A stretch of 58,287 nucleotides of DNA, from contig CAMLDY010000007.1 in NCBI GenBank assembly GCA_946478895.1, positions 1-58,287 on the forward strand, given 5' to 3'. Positions 41,876 through 50,358 of this stretch are shown here, piece by piece (position 1 is the first letter of the stretch; each line of letters starts with the position of its first letter). Both the position numbers and the translations under genes were made by a program. Origin of the DNA: an uncultured Gemmatimonadota bacterium (GTDB taxonomy: Bacteria; Gemmatimonadota; Gemmatimonadetes; Gemmatimonadales; Gemmatimonadaceae). The notes under the pieces are model-generated. The model was not told the DNA's origin and searched no databases. It saw only the letters and a program-made list of their open reading frames with translations.

Positions 41876-42661
41876 GTTGCCGTCACCTTCTATGTCGGCG
41901 CTGCGGCTATTGCGGCACTGCCATTTGCGCGGCGCCTCAGAGCGCCCGTCGCAGCGGTGGTCATCGCGCTCTTGCTCGGCATTGGCGCGCACGCGACGGC
42001 ACTGGCGGGTCTCACCCGGCAGTCCGGAGCGGCGTCCCTGACCGGACTCGGTCCCGCGCTATCCTTTGCGGGATTGGTTCTGGCGATCTCTCTCGTCATC
42101 GTGGAGAGCGTCGCGCGTGAGGTGAGTCTGACCCTCGTTGCAGCGCCGGTCGCCGCCGTCGTCACGGTGGCGGGAAACCTTGCCGGCATGCGCCCATTTC
42201 TGGAGCCGCAGGGCGCGCGCGCGGTGTGGCTGACAATGCACATAGTGCTGAGCTTCATCGGGATCGCCGCGTACGCGACTGCCGCCGCCGCAGGCACGAT
42301 GTACCTCGTCGCGCGGCGGGAGCTCAAGTCGGCGCGGTTCGGGGCGGTGTTCAGGTTCTTCCCGCCACTCGAAACCCTCGACAGGGTGAATCATGTGTCG
42401 TCGATCGCGGGGTTCCTGGGCCTCACGCTTGGGCTCGCGCTCGCCGGCGCCTACTCCTTCGAGTATCGCGCTCTTGTAGTTCCGCAGCTTATCTGGGGAG
42501 TCGCTGCGTGGGCGGGCGTCAGCGCGCTCGCCCTCGGTCGCGTGCGCCATGGCTGGCAGGCGCGACGCGCGGCGCTGATGTCGGCGGTCACCTTCGCGAG
42601 CGTAGTCGCGCTCTATGTTGTCTTCCGGATGGCATCGCTCAATCGGGGCCAATTCCTGTGA
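41855..42661 (+). CDS. CcsA/HemX-like cytochrome assembly membrane protein
   Basis: A polytopic inner-membrane protein of 268 aa with about eight hydrophobic helices. WLTMHIVLSFIGIAAYATAAAAGTMYLVARR and RVNHVSSIAGFLGLTLGLALAG are typical of the CcsA/CcmC/HemX family, the His residues being haem ligands. The siroheme-type gene and hemA directly downstream favour a HemX role (affecting glutamyl-tRNA reductase level) over c-type cytochrome maturation. ATG 41855 begins at the first helix; GTG 41798 adds a 19-residue polar tail starting near the repeat. The GTG of the next gene overlaps its stop. Confidence 0.78.
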   Translation: MIAIAHFVAVTFYVGAAAIAALPFARRLRAPVAAVVIALLLGIGAHATALAGLTRQSGAASLTGLGPALSFAGLVLAISLVIVESVAREVSLTLVAAPVAAVVTVAGNLAGMRPFLEPQGARAVWLTMHIVLSFIGIAAYATAAAAGTMYLVARRELKSARFGAVFRFFPPLETLDRVNHVSSIAGFLGLTLGLALAGAYSFEYRALVVPQLIWGVAAWAGVSALALGRVRHGWQARRAALMSAVTFASVVALYVVFRMASLNRGQFL

Positions 42662-43263
42662 GCGATTTTCCAGTCGCCTTGCACGGAGAACGCATCACCG
42701 CGGTGGTGTTCGGTGGCGGATCGGTCGGTACCAGAAAAGCGCTGGCGTTCGCCGATGCCGGTGCGCGAGTCATCGTGATCGCCCCCGACGCCACGGCCGA
42801 GCTCGATGCGGCGCACAAGGCGCGAAGGATCGAGCTCGTTCGGGAGGAATATCAGGCGAAGCAGCTGGAGGGGGCGACGCTGGTGGTTGCCGCGACCGAC
42901 TCGCGCGAGGTCAACGCCCGCATCGCGGTCGATGCCAACGCTCGCGGTAAGCTCGTCAACGTCAGCGATTATCCGGACGAAGGAAATTTCCACACCATGG
43001 CGCTGCATCGCTCCGGCGACATCACCATCGCTGTTTCCTCAGGTGGAGTGCCCGGCGCGGCGGCGAGGATTCGCGATGCGATAGCAGGCCGGTTCGACAC
43101 CCGCTACGAGCGGGCGGTTTCGGCTTTGCGTGGACTGCGCTCCAGGCTGATCGCGTCGGGCGACGATCGCTGGCGTGACGCTGCGCCGAAGCTCGTCGGA
43201 GACGATTTCTGTGCATCGGTCGAGGACGGCACTTTCACCGAGAGAATGGAATCGTGGCGCTGA
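42658..43263 (+). CDS. Precorrin-2 dehydrogenase/ferrochelatase-like protein (Met8/CysG N-domain)
   Basis: A 201-aa NAD-binding protein with VVFGGGSVGTRKALAFADAGARV, ATDSREVNARIAVDA and NVSDYPDEGNFHTMALHRSGDITIAVSSGGVPGAAARIRD. This is the layout of the siroheme-forming Met8/CysG N-terminal domain, which oxidises precorrin-2 and inserts iron. No methyltransferase domain is fused. GTG 42658 overlaps the previous gene (GTGA); the long frame from 42226 is rejected. Next to hemA, it fits tetrapyrrole metabolism. Confidence 0.83.
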   Translation: MSDFPVALHGERITAVVFGGGSVGTRKALAFADAGARVIVIAPDATAELDAAHKARRIELVREEYQAKQLEGATLVVAATDSREVNARIAVDANARGKLVNVSDYPDEGNFHTMALHRSGDITIAVSSGGVPGAAARIRDAIAGRFDTRYERAVSALRGLRSRLIASGDDRWRDAAPKLVGDDFCASVEDGTFTERMESWR

Positions 43264-44570
43264 TCGTCGCTGGAGTGAGTCATGTGACGGCGCCGATCGA
43301 CGTGCGCGAGCGACTCGCGTTGCGTCCGCAGGAAGGGCTGCGCGAGCTGGCGCGGCTGCGCGACCTCGGACTGCTGAGGGAAGGCGTCGTCCTTTCGACC
43401 TGCAATCGGACCGAGGTCTACGCCGTCGAAGACGGCGGCGATCTGCTTCCCGAGATCACCGCGCTGCTCTCGAATCGGCTGGGAAGCGATGCATCGGAGT
43501 TCGTTTACTTGCGGCGCGATCGCGAAGCCGCGGCCCATCTCTTCGCCGTGACTGCCGGATTGCATTCGATGATCCTCGGTGAGGCGCAGATTCAGGGTCA
43601 GGTGAAGGATGCGTGGGAGCAGTGCAGATCGGAGTCGGGTCCGGTGCTCAACAGAATGTTCCAGACTGCTCTGCTTGCCGCATCTCGCGCGCGTGAAGAG
43701 ACGGGTATCGGCCGCGGCGCGGCGTCGGTGAGCTCTGCCGCAGTCCAGCTCGCCAAGAAGATCTTCGGCAATCTCGGAGCACGCAGCGCGATGGTCCTCG
43801 GCGCCGGCGATGTTGCGGAGCTAGCGCTCGAGTGTCTGCAGAAAGAGGGTGTGCGTGTCGCGATCGTCGCGAACCGCACTCATGAGCGCGCGCAGGCGCT
43901 GGCCGAGCGGCACGCAGCCGTGGCGATGCACTACGATCAGTGCTGGGAATCGCTGCGCGACGTCGATGTCCTCATTTGCTCAACGGCATCGCCGGTGCCC
44001 GTCGTTACGGTGCCTCGGGTACGGAGCTCGATCGAGGCGCGGGGCGATCGTCCGCTCTGCATCCTCGATATCGCGCTGCCGCGTGACGTCGAGACAGCCG
44101 TCGGCGAGCTTGACAACGTTTTTCTCTACGACCTCGACGATTTGCGCGCCGCGGCGGCGGCCAATCTGGAGCAGCGCGCCGAAGACATTCCCGCCGCTCA
44201 GGCGATCGTTGCAGCGGAGAGTCAGAAGTTCTGGGATTGGGTAGCGGGGTTGGCTGCGGTGCCCGTAGTTCGTGAATTCCGTGAAGAGATGGACAGGCTG
44301 CGTAGTACGGAGCTTGCTGCAGCATTGCGGCGGCTCGGCGCACTTACGCCCGAGCAGGCAGAGACAGTCGAAAATTTCTCAAAGTCCCTGATGAATAAAT
44401 TCCTTCATGAGCCGAGTGTGCGACTCAAGGCCGCTGCCGCGAACGGGCGCGGGCTTGGCGTCGTCGATGCGGCCCGCTACCTGTTCGCGCTCGAGAAGGG
44501 CGCGGCCGCCGATCAACGCGCGGTGAAGACTGAGCATCCGACAGCCGGAGATCCAACCGACATTGCCTAA
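43254..44570 (+). CDS. hemA: Glutamyl-tRNA reductase
   Basis: First committed enzyme of C5-pathway tetrapyrrole synthesis, reducing glutamyl-tRNA to glutamate semialdehyde with NADPH; 438 aa. Catalytic Cys50 is in LSTCNRTEVY, and GLHSMILGEAQIQGQVKDAW is the family block. The NADPH fold reads VLGAGDVAELALECL, and the dimerisation domain is at the end. GTG 43254 overlaps the upstream gene by 10 bases. hemL, hemC and others are not in the window. Confidence 0.95.
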   Translation: MALIVAGVSHVTAPIDVRERLALRPQEGLRELARLRDLGLLREGVVLSTCNRTEVYAVEDGGDLLPEITALLSNRLGSDASEFVYLRRDREAAAHLFAVTAGLHSMILGEAQIQGQVKDAWEQCRSESGPVLNRMFQTALLAASRAREETGIGRGAASVSSAAVQLAKKIFGNLGARSAMVLGAGDVAELALECLQKEGVRVAIVANRTHERAQALAERHAAVAMHYDQCWESLRDVDVLICSTASPVPVVTVPRVRSSIEARGDRPLCILDIALPRDVETAVGELDNVFLYDLDDLRAAAAANLEQRAEDIPAAQAIVAAESQKFWDWVAGLAAVPVVREFREEMDRLRSTELAAALRRLGALTPEQAETVENFSKSLMNKFLHEPSVRLKAAAANGRGLGVVDAARYLFALEKGAAADQRAVKTEHPTAGDPTDIA

Positions 44571-45525
44571 AGCACTCGTTACTGGCGGGGCAGGGTTCAT
44601 CGGCTCGCACGTGGCCGACCTCTTTCTCGCCAAAGGGTTCGACGTAACCATCGCCGACGATCTCTCGAGCGGGAAGCGCGAGAATCTGCCGGCGGCAGCG
44701 CGGTTCGTAGAGGTCGGCGTCAATTCGGCGGAGTTCGCTGCGCTGGTTGGCGATGGAAAGTTCGACGTGATCGCGCATCTCGCTGCGCAGATCGACGTCC
44801 GGCACAGCGTCGCCGATCCGATCAACGACGCGACCATCAACATCATTGGCACCCTCAATCTCATGGAAGCGCTGCGGAGCTCGAAGTCCAACGCCCGGGT
44901 CGTCTTCACTTCCACGGGTGGCGCGCTGTACGGTGAGTTCACCACCCCGCCAAACGTCGAGGACTTTCCCAAGGACCCCGAATCTCCATACGCGATATCC
45001 AAGCTGAGTACGGAGTACTACCTCGCTTATTACGGTCGCGTTCACGACAAGGACACGGTAGCTGTGCGCTTCGGGAACGTTTATGGGCCCCGCCAGGATC
45101 CGCACGGTGAGGCAGGTGTCGTCGCAATCTTCTGCGGCCGCATTCTCAACGACAAACCGCTCACGATTTTCGGCGATGGCGAGCAGACCCGCGATTACGT
45201 CTACGTCGGTGATGTCGCGCGGGCTGTGTGGCTTGCCGCAACGAAGCCTTTGCCCGCGCGCGGCAAGGTCGATGCGCGCGCCTTCAACATCGGAACCGGG
45301 AAGGGCACTTCGGTGCTCGACGTCGCGCGTCTGTTGCAGGAGGCGGCGCAGAGCAACGTACCCGTCGAGTTTGCACCGCACCGCCCGGGTGAGCAGCAGG
45401 AGTCGTTCGTCGAGGTCAGCAAGGCGCGCGACGTTCTTGGCTGGACTCCCGAGGTGTCGCTCAAGGAGGGCCTGAAGCAGACCTATTCATGGTTTGCGCG
45501 GCAGATGACCGGAGCGGCACGTTGA
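44563..45525 (+). CDS. NAD-dependent sugar epimerase (UDP-glucose 4-epimerase-like)
   Basis: An extended SDR of 320 aa. NAD motif GGAGFIGSH is at 8-16; the catalytic set is Ser117/Thr118, Tyr143 and Lys147 (SPYAISK). DGEQTRDYVYVGDVA and GWTPEVSLKEGL close the fold. It is likely to epimerise a UDP-hexose or -hexuronate at C4, but substrate is not fixed by sequence. TTG 44563 overlaps hemA by 8 bases, tying a sugar gene to the haem run. It is followed 13 bases later by tolQ with a GGAGG site. Confidence 0.85.
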   Translation: MPKALVTGGAGFIGSHVADLFLAKGFDVTIADDLSSGKRENLPAAARFVEVGVNSAEFAALVGDGKFDVIAHLAAQIDVRHSVADPINDATINIIGTLNLMEALRSSKSNARVVFTSTGGALYGEFTTPPNVEDFPKDPESPYAISKLSTEYYLAYYGRVHDKDTVAVRFGNVYGPRQDPHGEAGVVAIFCGRILNDKPLTIFGDGEQTRDYVYVGDVARAVWLAATKPLPARGKVDARAFNIGTGKGTSVLDVARLLQEAAQSNVPVEFAPHRPGEQQESFVEVSKARDVLGWTPEVSLKEGLKQTYSWFARQMTGAAR

Positions 45526-45538
45526 CGCGGAGGCAAAG

Positions 45539-46255
45539 TTGACTGCGTTCGCGCTGCTTCAGGCCGTGCAGGGGATTCCGCGCTCGCCGATGGAGCTGGT
45601 GACCCAGGCAACCGGCGCGACCAAGATCGTGCTGTTCATTCTGGTGATTCTCTCGCTCATCAGCTGGGGCATCATTTTCCTGAAGTGGTACGACCTGCGT
45701 CGTGCCGCGTCGATTACGCATTCCTTTGCCCACGAGTTCGCGGGCGCGAACAGCGTGCAGAGCGCGGCGAGCATGGCGAGCCGCAGCAACGGGCCGCCGG
45801 CGAGAATCATGGAGCGCGCAATGCGCTTCATCGAGGAGACGACACCCGCGCTCCACGGCACCGCCGACCGCTCGGCGCGCTTCAGCAGCGCGCAGGTCGA
45901 AGCGCTCCAGCTCGTGCTTGACGCCGAGACGACTTCGGAGCGCGACAGACTCGGCAAATGGGTGCCATCGCTGGCGACGATCGGCTCCGTCAGCCCGTTG
46001 ATCGGGCTGCTCGGCACCGTGCTCGGCGTCATCGACGCGTTCGTCGGAATCGCTTCGAAGGGCTCCGGTAACATTGGCGCAGTGGCGCCCGGCGTCGCCG
46101 AAGCGCTGATTGCGACTGCAGCGGCGCTCAGCGTCGCCATTCCGGCCGTATTCGCGTACAACATTTTCGCGGCGCGCCTCAACAAGATCGAGGGTGAGCT
46201 CGAGAGCTTTGGCTCGGAGCTCATCGCACTGATGGTCCGAGAGGGGATGATCTAG
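45539..46255 (+). CDS. tolQ: TolQ/ExbB proton-channel subunit
   Basis: Inner-membrane motor subunit that, with TolR, uses the proton gradient to power outer-membrane constriction; 238 aa, three transmembrane helices. ATKIVLFILVILSLISWGIIFLKWYDL is helix 1. LATIGSVSPLIGLLGTVLGVIDAF and GVAEALIATAAALSVAIPAVFAYN form the channel pair with the conserved Thr and polar residues. The start is TTG 45539 with GGAGG 5 bases upstream. The stop overlaps tolR (TAGTG). Confidence 0.92.
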   Translation: MTAFALLQAVQGIPRSPMELVTQATGATKIVLFILVILSLISWGIIFLKWYDLRRAASITHSFAHEFAGANSVQSAASMASRSNGPPARIMERAMRFIEETTPALHGTADRSARFSSAQVEALQLVLDAETTSERDRLGKWVPSLATIGSVSPLIGLLGTVLGVIDAFVGIASKGSGNIGAVAPGVAEALIATAAALSVAIPAVFAYNIFAARLNKIEGELESFGSELIALMVREGMI

Positions 46256-46671
46256 TGGCGCGGCGTGGACGCGGTCGCGGCCGACTGACGCTCAACGCCG
46301 AGATCAACGTCGTCAGCCTCATCGACGTGATGATGCTGTTGATGATCATCTTCATGATCACCGCGCCGATGATGCAGGGCGGTGTGGACATCTCGCTGCC
46401 GAAGGCGCAGGCGCGCCCGCTGGAGTCGAAGAGCGGGCTGACGGTGACCATCAACCGCAGCGGAACGATTTTCGTCGACGATGCGCGGCTCACCTACAAT
46501 CAGTTCGCGGCGAGCTTCAAGGCGCTCGCGCAGCGGCGGGGAAGCGGCGGTGTCTATCTGCGCGCCGACGACGGCGTGCCGTACGGGTCGGTGGTGCGGG
46601 TCCTGGCGATCATGCGAGCGAGCGGCGTCGGAGACATAGGCCTGGTGGCCGAGCCACCCGAGGCGAGATGA
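46255..46671 (+). CDS. tolR: TolR/ExbD
   Basis: A 138-aa bitopic protein. The essential Asp of the helix is in EINVVSLIDVMMLLMIIFMITAPMM, followed by the periplasmic TolR fold (DISLPKAQARPLESKSGLTVTIN). GTG 46255 overlaps tolQ by one base. A very basic start (ARRGRGRGRL) faces the cytoplasm. Confidence 0.92.
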   Translation: MARRGRGRGRLTLNAEINVVSLIDVMMLLMIIFMITAPMMQGGVDISLPKAQARPLESKSGLTVTINRSGTIFVDDARLTYNQFAASFKALAQRRGSGGVYLRADDGVPYGSVVRVLAIMRASGVGDIGLVAEPPEAR

Positions 46672-47426
46672 TCGCCCGGCGGGAGACGGCGGGGGGACCG
46701 CGACTCGTCACTCCGTTCACGCTCTCGGTGTTGCTGCATGCGGCGATCGCGGTTTTGCTGTTCAACACCCTCAGAGAGCGCAAGCAGGTAGCATTGCCGC
46801 CGATGTACAAGGTCAACATCGTGGCCGCGCCGCCCGGCGAGCGCGCGATCGGCGAGGTGAAGACTCAGCCCGCGGCGGCGACTACACCTGTTACGCAGCC
46901 GACTGCTTCCCCGTCAACCGTCAAGGAAATGCCGCTTCCGAAGCCCCGACCCGCGGCCAAGCCTCCCGCGCGGGTGACGCCGTCGGAGGGTAAGGTTGCG
47001 CCGGCGCCCACGGCGAGCGCTCCAACGGCGACCAGCGTTCCGGCGAAGCCGACGACGGCGGCCCCCAAGGCCGGCGGCGGCCCCACCGGCGGGAAGGGCA
47101 CCGACGTCGCGACCGTACGCAGTGACGGGATCGAGTTTCCGTTTCCAGGGTATCTCAACAACATCGTTCGGCAGATTGCACTCAACTTCAATCCCCGGAA
47201 CGCGTCCGCGCGGCTCAAGGCGGAGGTTCGGTTCCTGATTCATCGCGATGGCTCAGTGTCTGATCTCACGTTCGTCAGGAAGTCTGGCAATTTCTCCTTC
47301 GATCTCGAGGCACAAGGTGCCGTCGAAGCGGCATCGAGCGCGGGCGCGTTCGGCCCGCTGCCGGCCGGCTTCGCCGACGACGTGCTGCCCGTCGTGTTCA
47401 GCTTCGATCCGGAGTTCCTGAAGTGA
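46668..47426 (+). CDS. tolA: TonB/TolA-type energy transducer
   Basis: A 252-aa periplasm-spanning protein: one N-terminal membrane anchor (TPFTLSVLLHAAIAVLLFNTL), a long Pro/Ala/Lys/Thr-rich rod (about 60-150) and a C-terminal TonB-C/TolA-III-like domain (NNIVRQIALNFNP, FLIHRDGSVSDLTFVRKSG). Position between tolR and tolB argues for the TolA role although the C-domain looks TonB-like. ATG 46668 overlaps tolR by 4 bases. Confidence 0.85.
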   Translation: MIARRETAGGPRLVTPFTLSVLLHAAIAVLLFNTLRERKQVALPPMYKVNIVAAPPGERAIGEVKTQPAAATTPVTQPTASPSTVKEMPLPKPRPAAKPPARVTPSEGKVAPAPTASAPTATSVPAKPTTAAPKAGGGPTGGKGTDVATVRSDGIEFPFPGYLNNIVRQIALNFNPRNASARLKAEVRFLIHRDGSVSDLTFVRKSGNFSFDLEAQGAVEAASSAGAFGPLPAGFADDVLPVVFSFDPEFLK

Positions 47427-48754
47427 GTCGGTGGCGGGGACTGGCTGGGTTGACGCTGCTCGCGTGCGTCGTTGGAGCTTCACGCGAGGCGCTCGCCCAG
47501 GATACTACGACGGTGCCGGGTGTGAGATTGGGTCTCAATTACGACCCGGGCACCAAGCCGGGCGTGATCGTTCTGCCGGTCGCCACCAACTACGGCGACG
47601 ACTCGCTGCAACTCATCGTGCAGCGCGATCTCGATTACAGCGATCGCATGAACGTGATCGCGCTGGATGACGCGACGCTCAGCGGTCTCGTCCCTCCGGC
47701 AGGTGAGAAGATCAACTTCCCGCTGGTCGCGAAGTTCGGCGCCGCGCTGCTCGTTCGAATGACGCGCACGACGACCGGAATTCACGTCGCTGCATACGAC
47801 GTGTCGCGCGGGCAGCTGTTGCAGTCGGAGCATTTTCTGTTCGACCGGCGCGACCGTGACTGGCGCTTTGTCGTGCACGGCATCTCCGACCAGATCGAGC
47901 AATGGGTTTTTGGAAAGCGCGGCATCGCGCAGACGCGCATCGCTTACGTCGCGAACGGCGAGCTCAAGATCGTCGACAGCGATGGCGCGGCGACGCGAGC
48001 GATCACGACGGGTCGCGGAGCGCTGTCGCCGGCGTGGTCGCCGGACGGCGAGTCCGTGGTGTTCACCGTGCTCGGGAACACGGGGACCCAGGTGCAGGAG
48101 CTGGATGTACGGACGGGCTTCACGCGACGAGTCAGCCAGATTCGCGCGGGTCTCAACATCACGCCGGTCTATCAGCCAAACGGTAACGCAATTCTTTACG
48201 CGCAGGGAACCGGAAGCGCGGGGACCGATCTCGTTCTCGCAGGTCTGGACTCGGGCAAGCCCAAAAAACTCACCATCGGCAAAGGCACCGACAACACTTC
48301 GCCATCCTACAGTCCGGATGGGCGGCAGATTGCGTTCATCTCGGGCAAGTCCGGCTCGCCCCAGGTGTATATTATGGATGCGGACGGGTCCAACGTTCAG
48401 CTGCTCACGGCGTACACGCCTGGAGTGCGCAGCTATCGTGCAAGCCCGGACTGGTCACCTGACGGTCGCGCGATCGCGTACGAGCAGCAGAACGGCAATT
48501 TCCAGATCTGGATGATCGATTTGCGCGACCGTGTTCCGAAGCAGCTCACCAGCGAGGGTGAGAACGAGGACCCTTCGTGGGCGCCCGACGGGCGGCACCT
48601 CGTGTTCACCTCGTCGCGGAGCGGCGAAAAGCAGCTGTGGATCATGGACACCGAGTCTGGCCGCGCGCGGCAGCTCACCCACACCAAGGGAGCGAGGTTG
48701 GCGGCGTGGTCGCCGATTCTCGCCAATCCTGAAGTAGGATCATACTCCCAATGA
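47423..48754 (+). CDS. tolB: Tol-Pal system beta-propeller protein TolB
   Basis: Periplasmic protein of 443 aa with a signal peptide ending near ASREALAQ, an N-terminal alpha/beta domain and a C-terminal six-blade propeller of WD40-like PD40 repeats (SPAWSPDGESVVFT, PSYSPDGRQIAFISGKSG, SPDWSPDGRAIAYEQ, PSWAPDGRHLVFTSSRSG). It links TolA to Pal. GTG 47423 overlaps tolA by 4 bases. Confidence 0.94.
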   Translation: MSRWRGLAGLTLLACVVGASREALAQDTTTVPGVRLGLNYDPGTKPGVIVLPVATNYGDDSLQLIVQRDLDYSDRMNVIALDDATLSGLVPPAGEKINFPLVAKFGAALLVRMTRTTTGIHVAAYDVSRGQLLQSEHFLFDRRDRDWRFVVHGISDQIEQWVFGKRGIAQTRIAYVANGELKIVDSDGAATRAITTGRGALSPAWSPDGESVVFTVLGNTGTQVQELDVRTGFTRRVSQIRAGLNITPVYQPNGNAILYAQGTGSAGTDLVLAGLDSGKPKKLTIGKGTDNTSPSYSPDGRQIAFISGKSGSPQVYIMDADGSNVQLLTAYTPGVRSYRASPDWSPDGRAIAYEQQNGNFQIWMIDLRDRVPKQLTSEGENEDPSWAPDGRHLVFTSSRSGEKQLWIMDTESGRARQLTHTKGARLAAWSPILANPEVGSYSQ

Positions 48755-49539
48755 CCAAACCTTCCCCATACACGTTCGCGCTGCTGCCGCTCCTGCTGGG
48801 CGGCTGCTTCTTCGCGACCAAATCAGACTTCGACAAGCTCCAGGCCGACATGATCGGCACCCGCGCCGGCGCCAACGCGGCCGATTCGGTGCAGCGCGCG
48901 TATCTGATCGACCTGTCGCGCAACATGCGGTCGCTCAACGACTCGATCAGCGCGCTCAGCAAGCGCATCAACACGATGAAGACAGCGAGCGATGCGGACC
49001 TCGCCGCGATCCGAGAGGACATCTCCCAGCTCCAGGATCTGAGCGGCCAGAGCCAGCGGCAGCTGCGCGACATGCGCGCGGCAGTAGAGCAGAGAACGCA
49101 GCCCGATGCCGGCGTCGCGCCAGACAGCAACAATGCAGCGAACGAGGCGCCTGTCGGTGGCGGGCCCGGGCCAGCGCAGCTGCTCCAGGCAGGCCGCGAT
49201 CAGCTGCTCAAGGGTGGCAACGTTGCCGCGCGGGCCGCATTCGCGGAGCTGATCTCGACGTATCCGCGATCCGATCTGGTGCCCGAGGCGATGTTCTACA
49301 CCGCGCAGGCGTACGCCGCCGAGCGCAACGCTGACGCCGCGGACAAGGAGTACGCGTCGCTGATCACGAAATACCCGAATTCCCCACGCGTTCCGACGGC
49401 GATGTACAAGCGCGCGCTGCAGATGCAGGCGACGAAGAAGACCGCCGACGCCAAGCGGCTATTCCAGGAAATCATCAAGCGGTTCCCGCGCTCCGACGAG
49501 GCAGCTCTCGCCGACGAGCGTCTTCAGTCGATCAAGTAA
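48751..49539 (+). CDS. cpoB: CpoB/YbgF-like Tol-Pal coordinator lipoprotein
   Basis: A 262-aa lipoprotein: signal with lipobox LLGGC19, a coiled coil (about 28-110, DKLQADMIGT to LRDMRAAVEQR), a disordered linker and TPR repeats (AFAELISTYPRSDLVPEAMFYTAQAYA, YASLITKYPNSPRVPTAMYKRALQM). In E. coli CpoB is soluble and lies after pal; here it carries a lipobox and stands where pal is expected. ATG 48751 overlaps tolB (ATGA). Confidence 0.87.
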   Translation: MTKPSPYTFALLPLLLGGCFFATKSDFDKLQADMIGTRAGANAADSVQRAYLIDLSRNMRSLNDSISALSKRINTMKTASDADLAAIREDISQLQDLSGQSQRQLRDMRAAVEQRTQPDAGVAPDSNNAANEAPVGGGPGPAQLLQAGRDQLLKGGNVAARAAFAELISTYPRSDLVPEAMFYTAQAYAAERNADAADKEYASLITKYPNSPRVPTAMYKRALQMQATKKTADAKRLFQEIIKRFPRSDEAALADERLQSIK

Positions 49540-49557
49540 GCGCTGGGAGGTCGTGGC

Positions 49558-50358
49558 ATGAGCGCAGCTCCAGACCACGAGATGCCATTTCTGGATCATC
49601 TGGAGGAGCTGCGCAGGCGGCTCTTCTGGATTGCCGGTGCGGTTCTGATCGGCATCGTGCTCGGCTTCGCGCTGCTGTCGCATCTCGACATCATCAGACT
49701 CCTCGAGCGGCCGATCCTGCCGCTGTTGCACGGGCAGAAGCTGATCTACACCCACCCCGGCACGTCCTTCCACATTCTCCTGAACGCGTCGCTGGTGCTG
49801 GGGCTCATTCTCGCCTCGCCGGTGATCGTGGGGCAGATCTGGGGATTTCTGGCGCCGGCACTCTACGCGCACGAGAAGAAGGTTGTCGTGCCGGTGCTCG
49901 TGGCGATGGTGGTGCTGTTTCTGGCGGGCGTCGCGCTCAGCTACTTCGTGGTGCTTCCGCTGACGCTGCGCTTTCTGATGAGCATCGAATCGACCGCGCT
50001 GACGCCGCTGATCTCGGCGACGGAGTACTTCGACTTCGCCATCAGCATGTGCCTTGCGTTCGGGCTGGTGTTCGAGGTGCCGATCGCGATCCTTGCGCTG
50101 ACCGCGCTGGGCATCATCACGCCGCAGTTTCTGTCCCGCTATCGCAGGCACGCAATCGTAGTGTGCATCGTCGCGGCGGCGTTCATAACACCGGGTGCTG
50201 ATCCTTATTCGCTGTTCGCGCTGTCAGTTCCGCTCTACGTGCTGTACGAGCTGAGCGTGTTCGTCGCGGCTTTTGCCTATCGCAAGCGGCAGAAGCGCGA
50301 GGCAGCACGGGACGACGAGGATTCACCGGCCCACGACGGAGCGAGGGCACCGGCGTGA
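49558..50358 (+). CDS. tatC: Sec-independent translocase TatC
   Basis: Receptor of the twin-arginine export pathway, 266 aa with six membrane helices. EMPFLDHLEELRRRLFW is the conserved start that binds the RR signal, with PIVGQIW-like VIVGQIWGFLAPALYAHEKK and the conserved Glu of GLVFEVPIAI. GGGAGG (49545-49550) precedes ATG 49558. tatA/tatB are not nearby. A charged C-terminal tail is present. The stop overlaps lptD. Confidence 0.94.
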   Translation: MSAAPDHEMPFLDHLEELRRRLFWIAGAVLIGIVLGFALLSHLDIIRLLERPILPLLHGQKLIYTHPGTSFHILLNASLVLGLILASPVIVGQIWGFLAPALYAHEKKVVVPVLVAMVVLFLAGVALSYFVVLPLTLRFLMSIESTALTPLISATEYFDFAISMCLAFGLVFEVPIAILALTALGIITPQFLSRYRRHAIVVCIVAAAFITPGADPYSLFALSVPLYVLYELSVFVAAFAYRKRQKREAARDDEDSPAHDGARAPA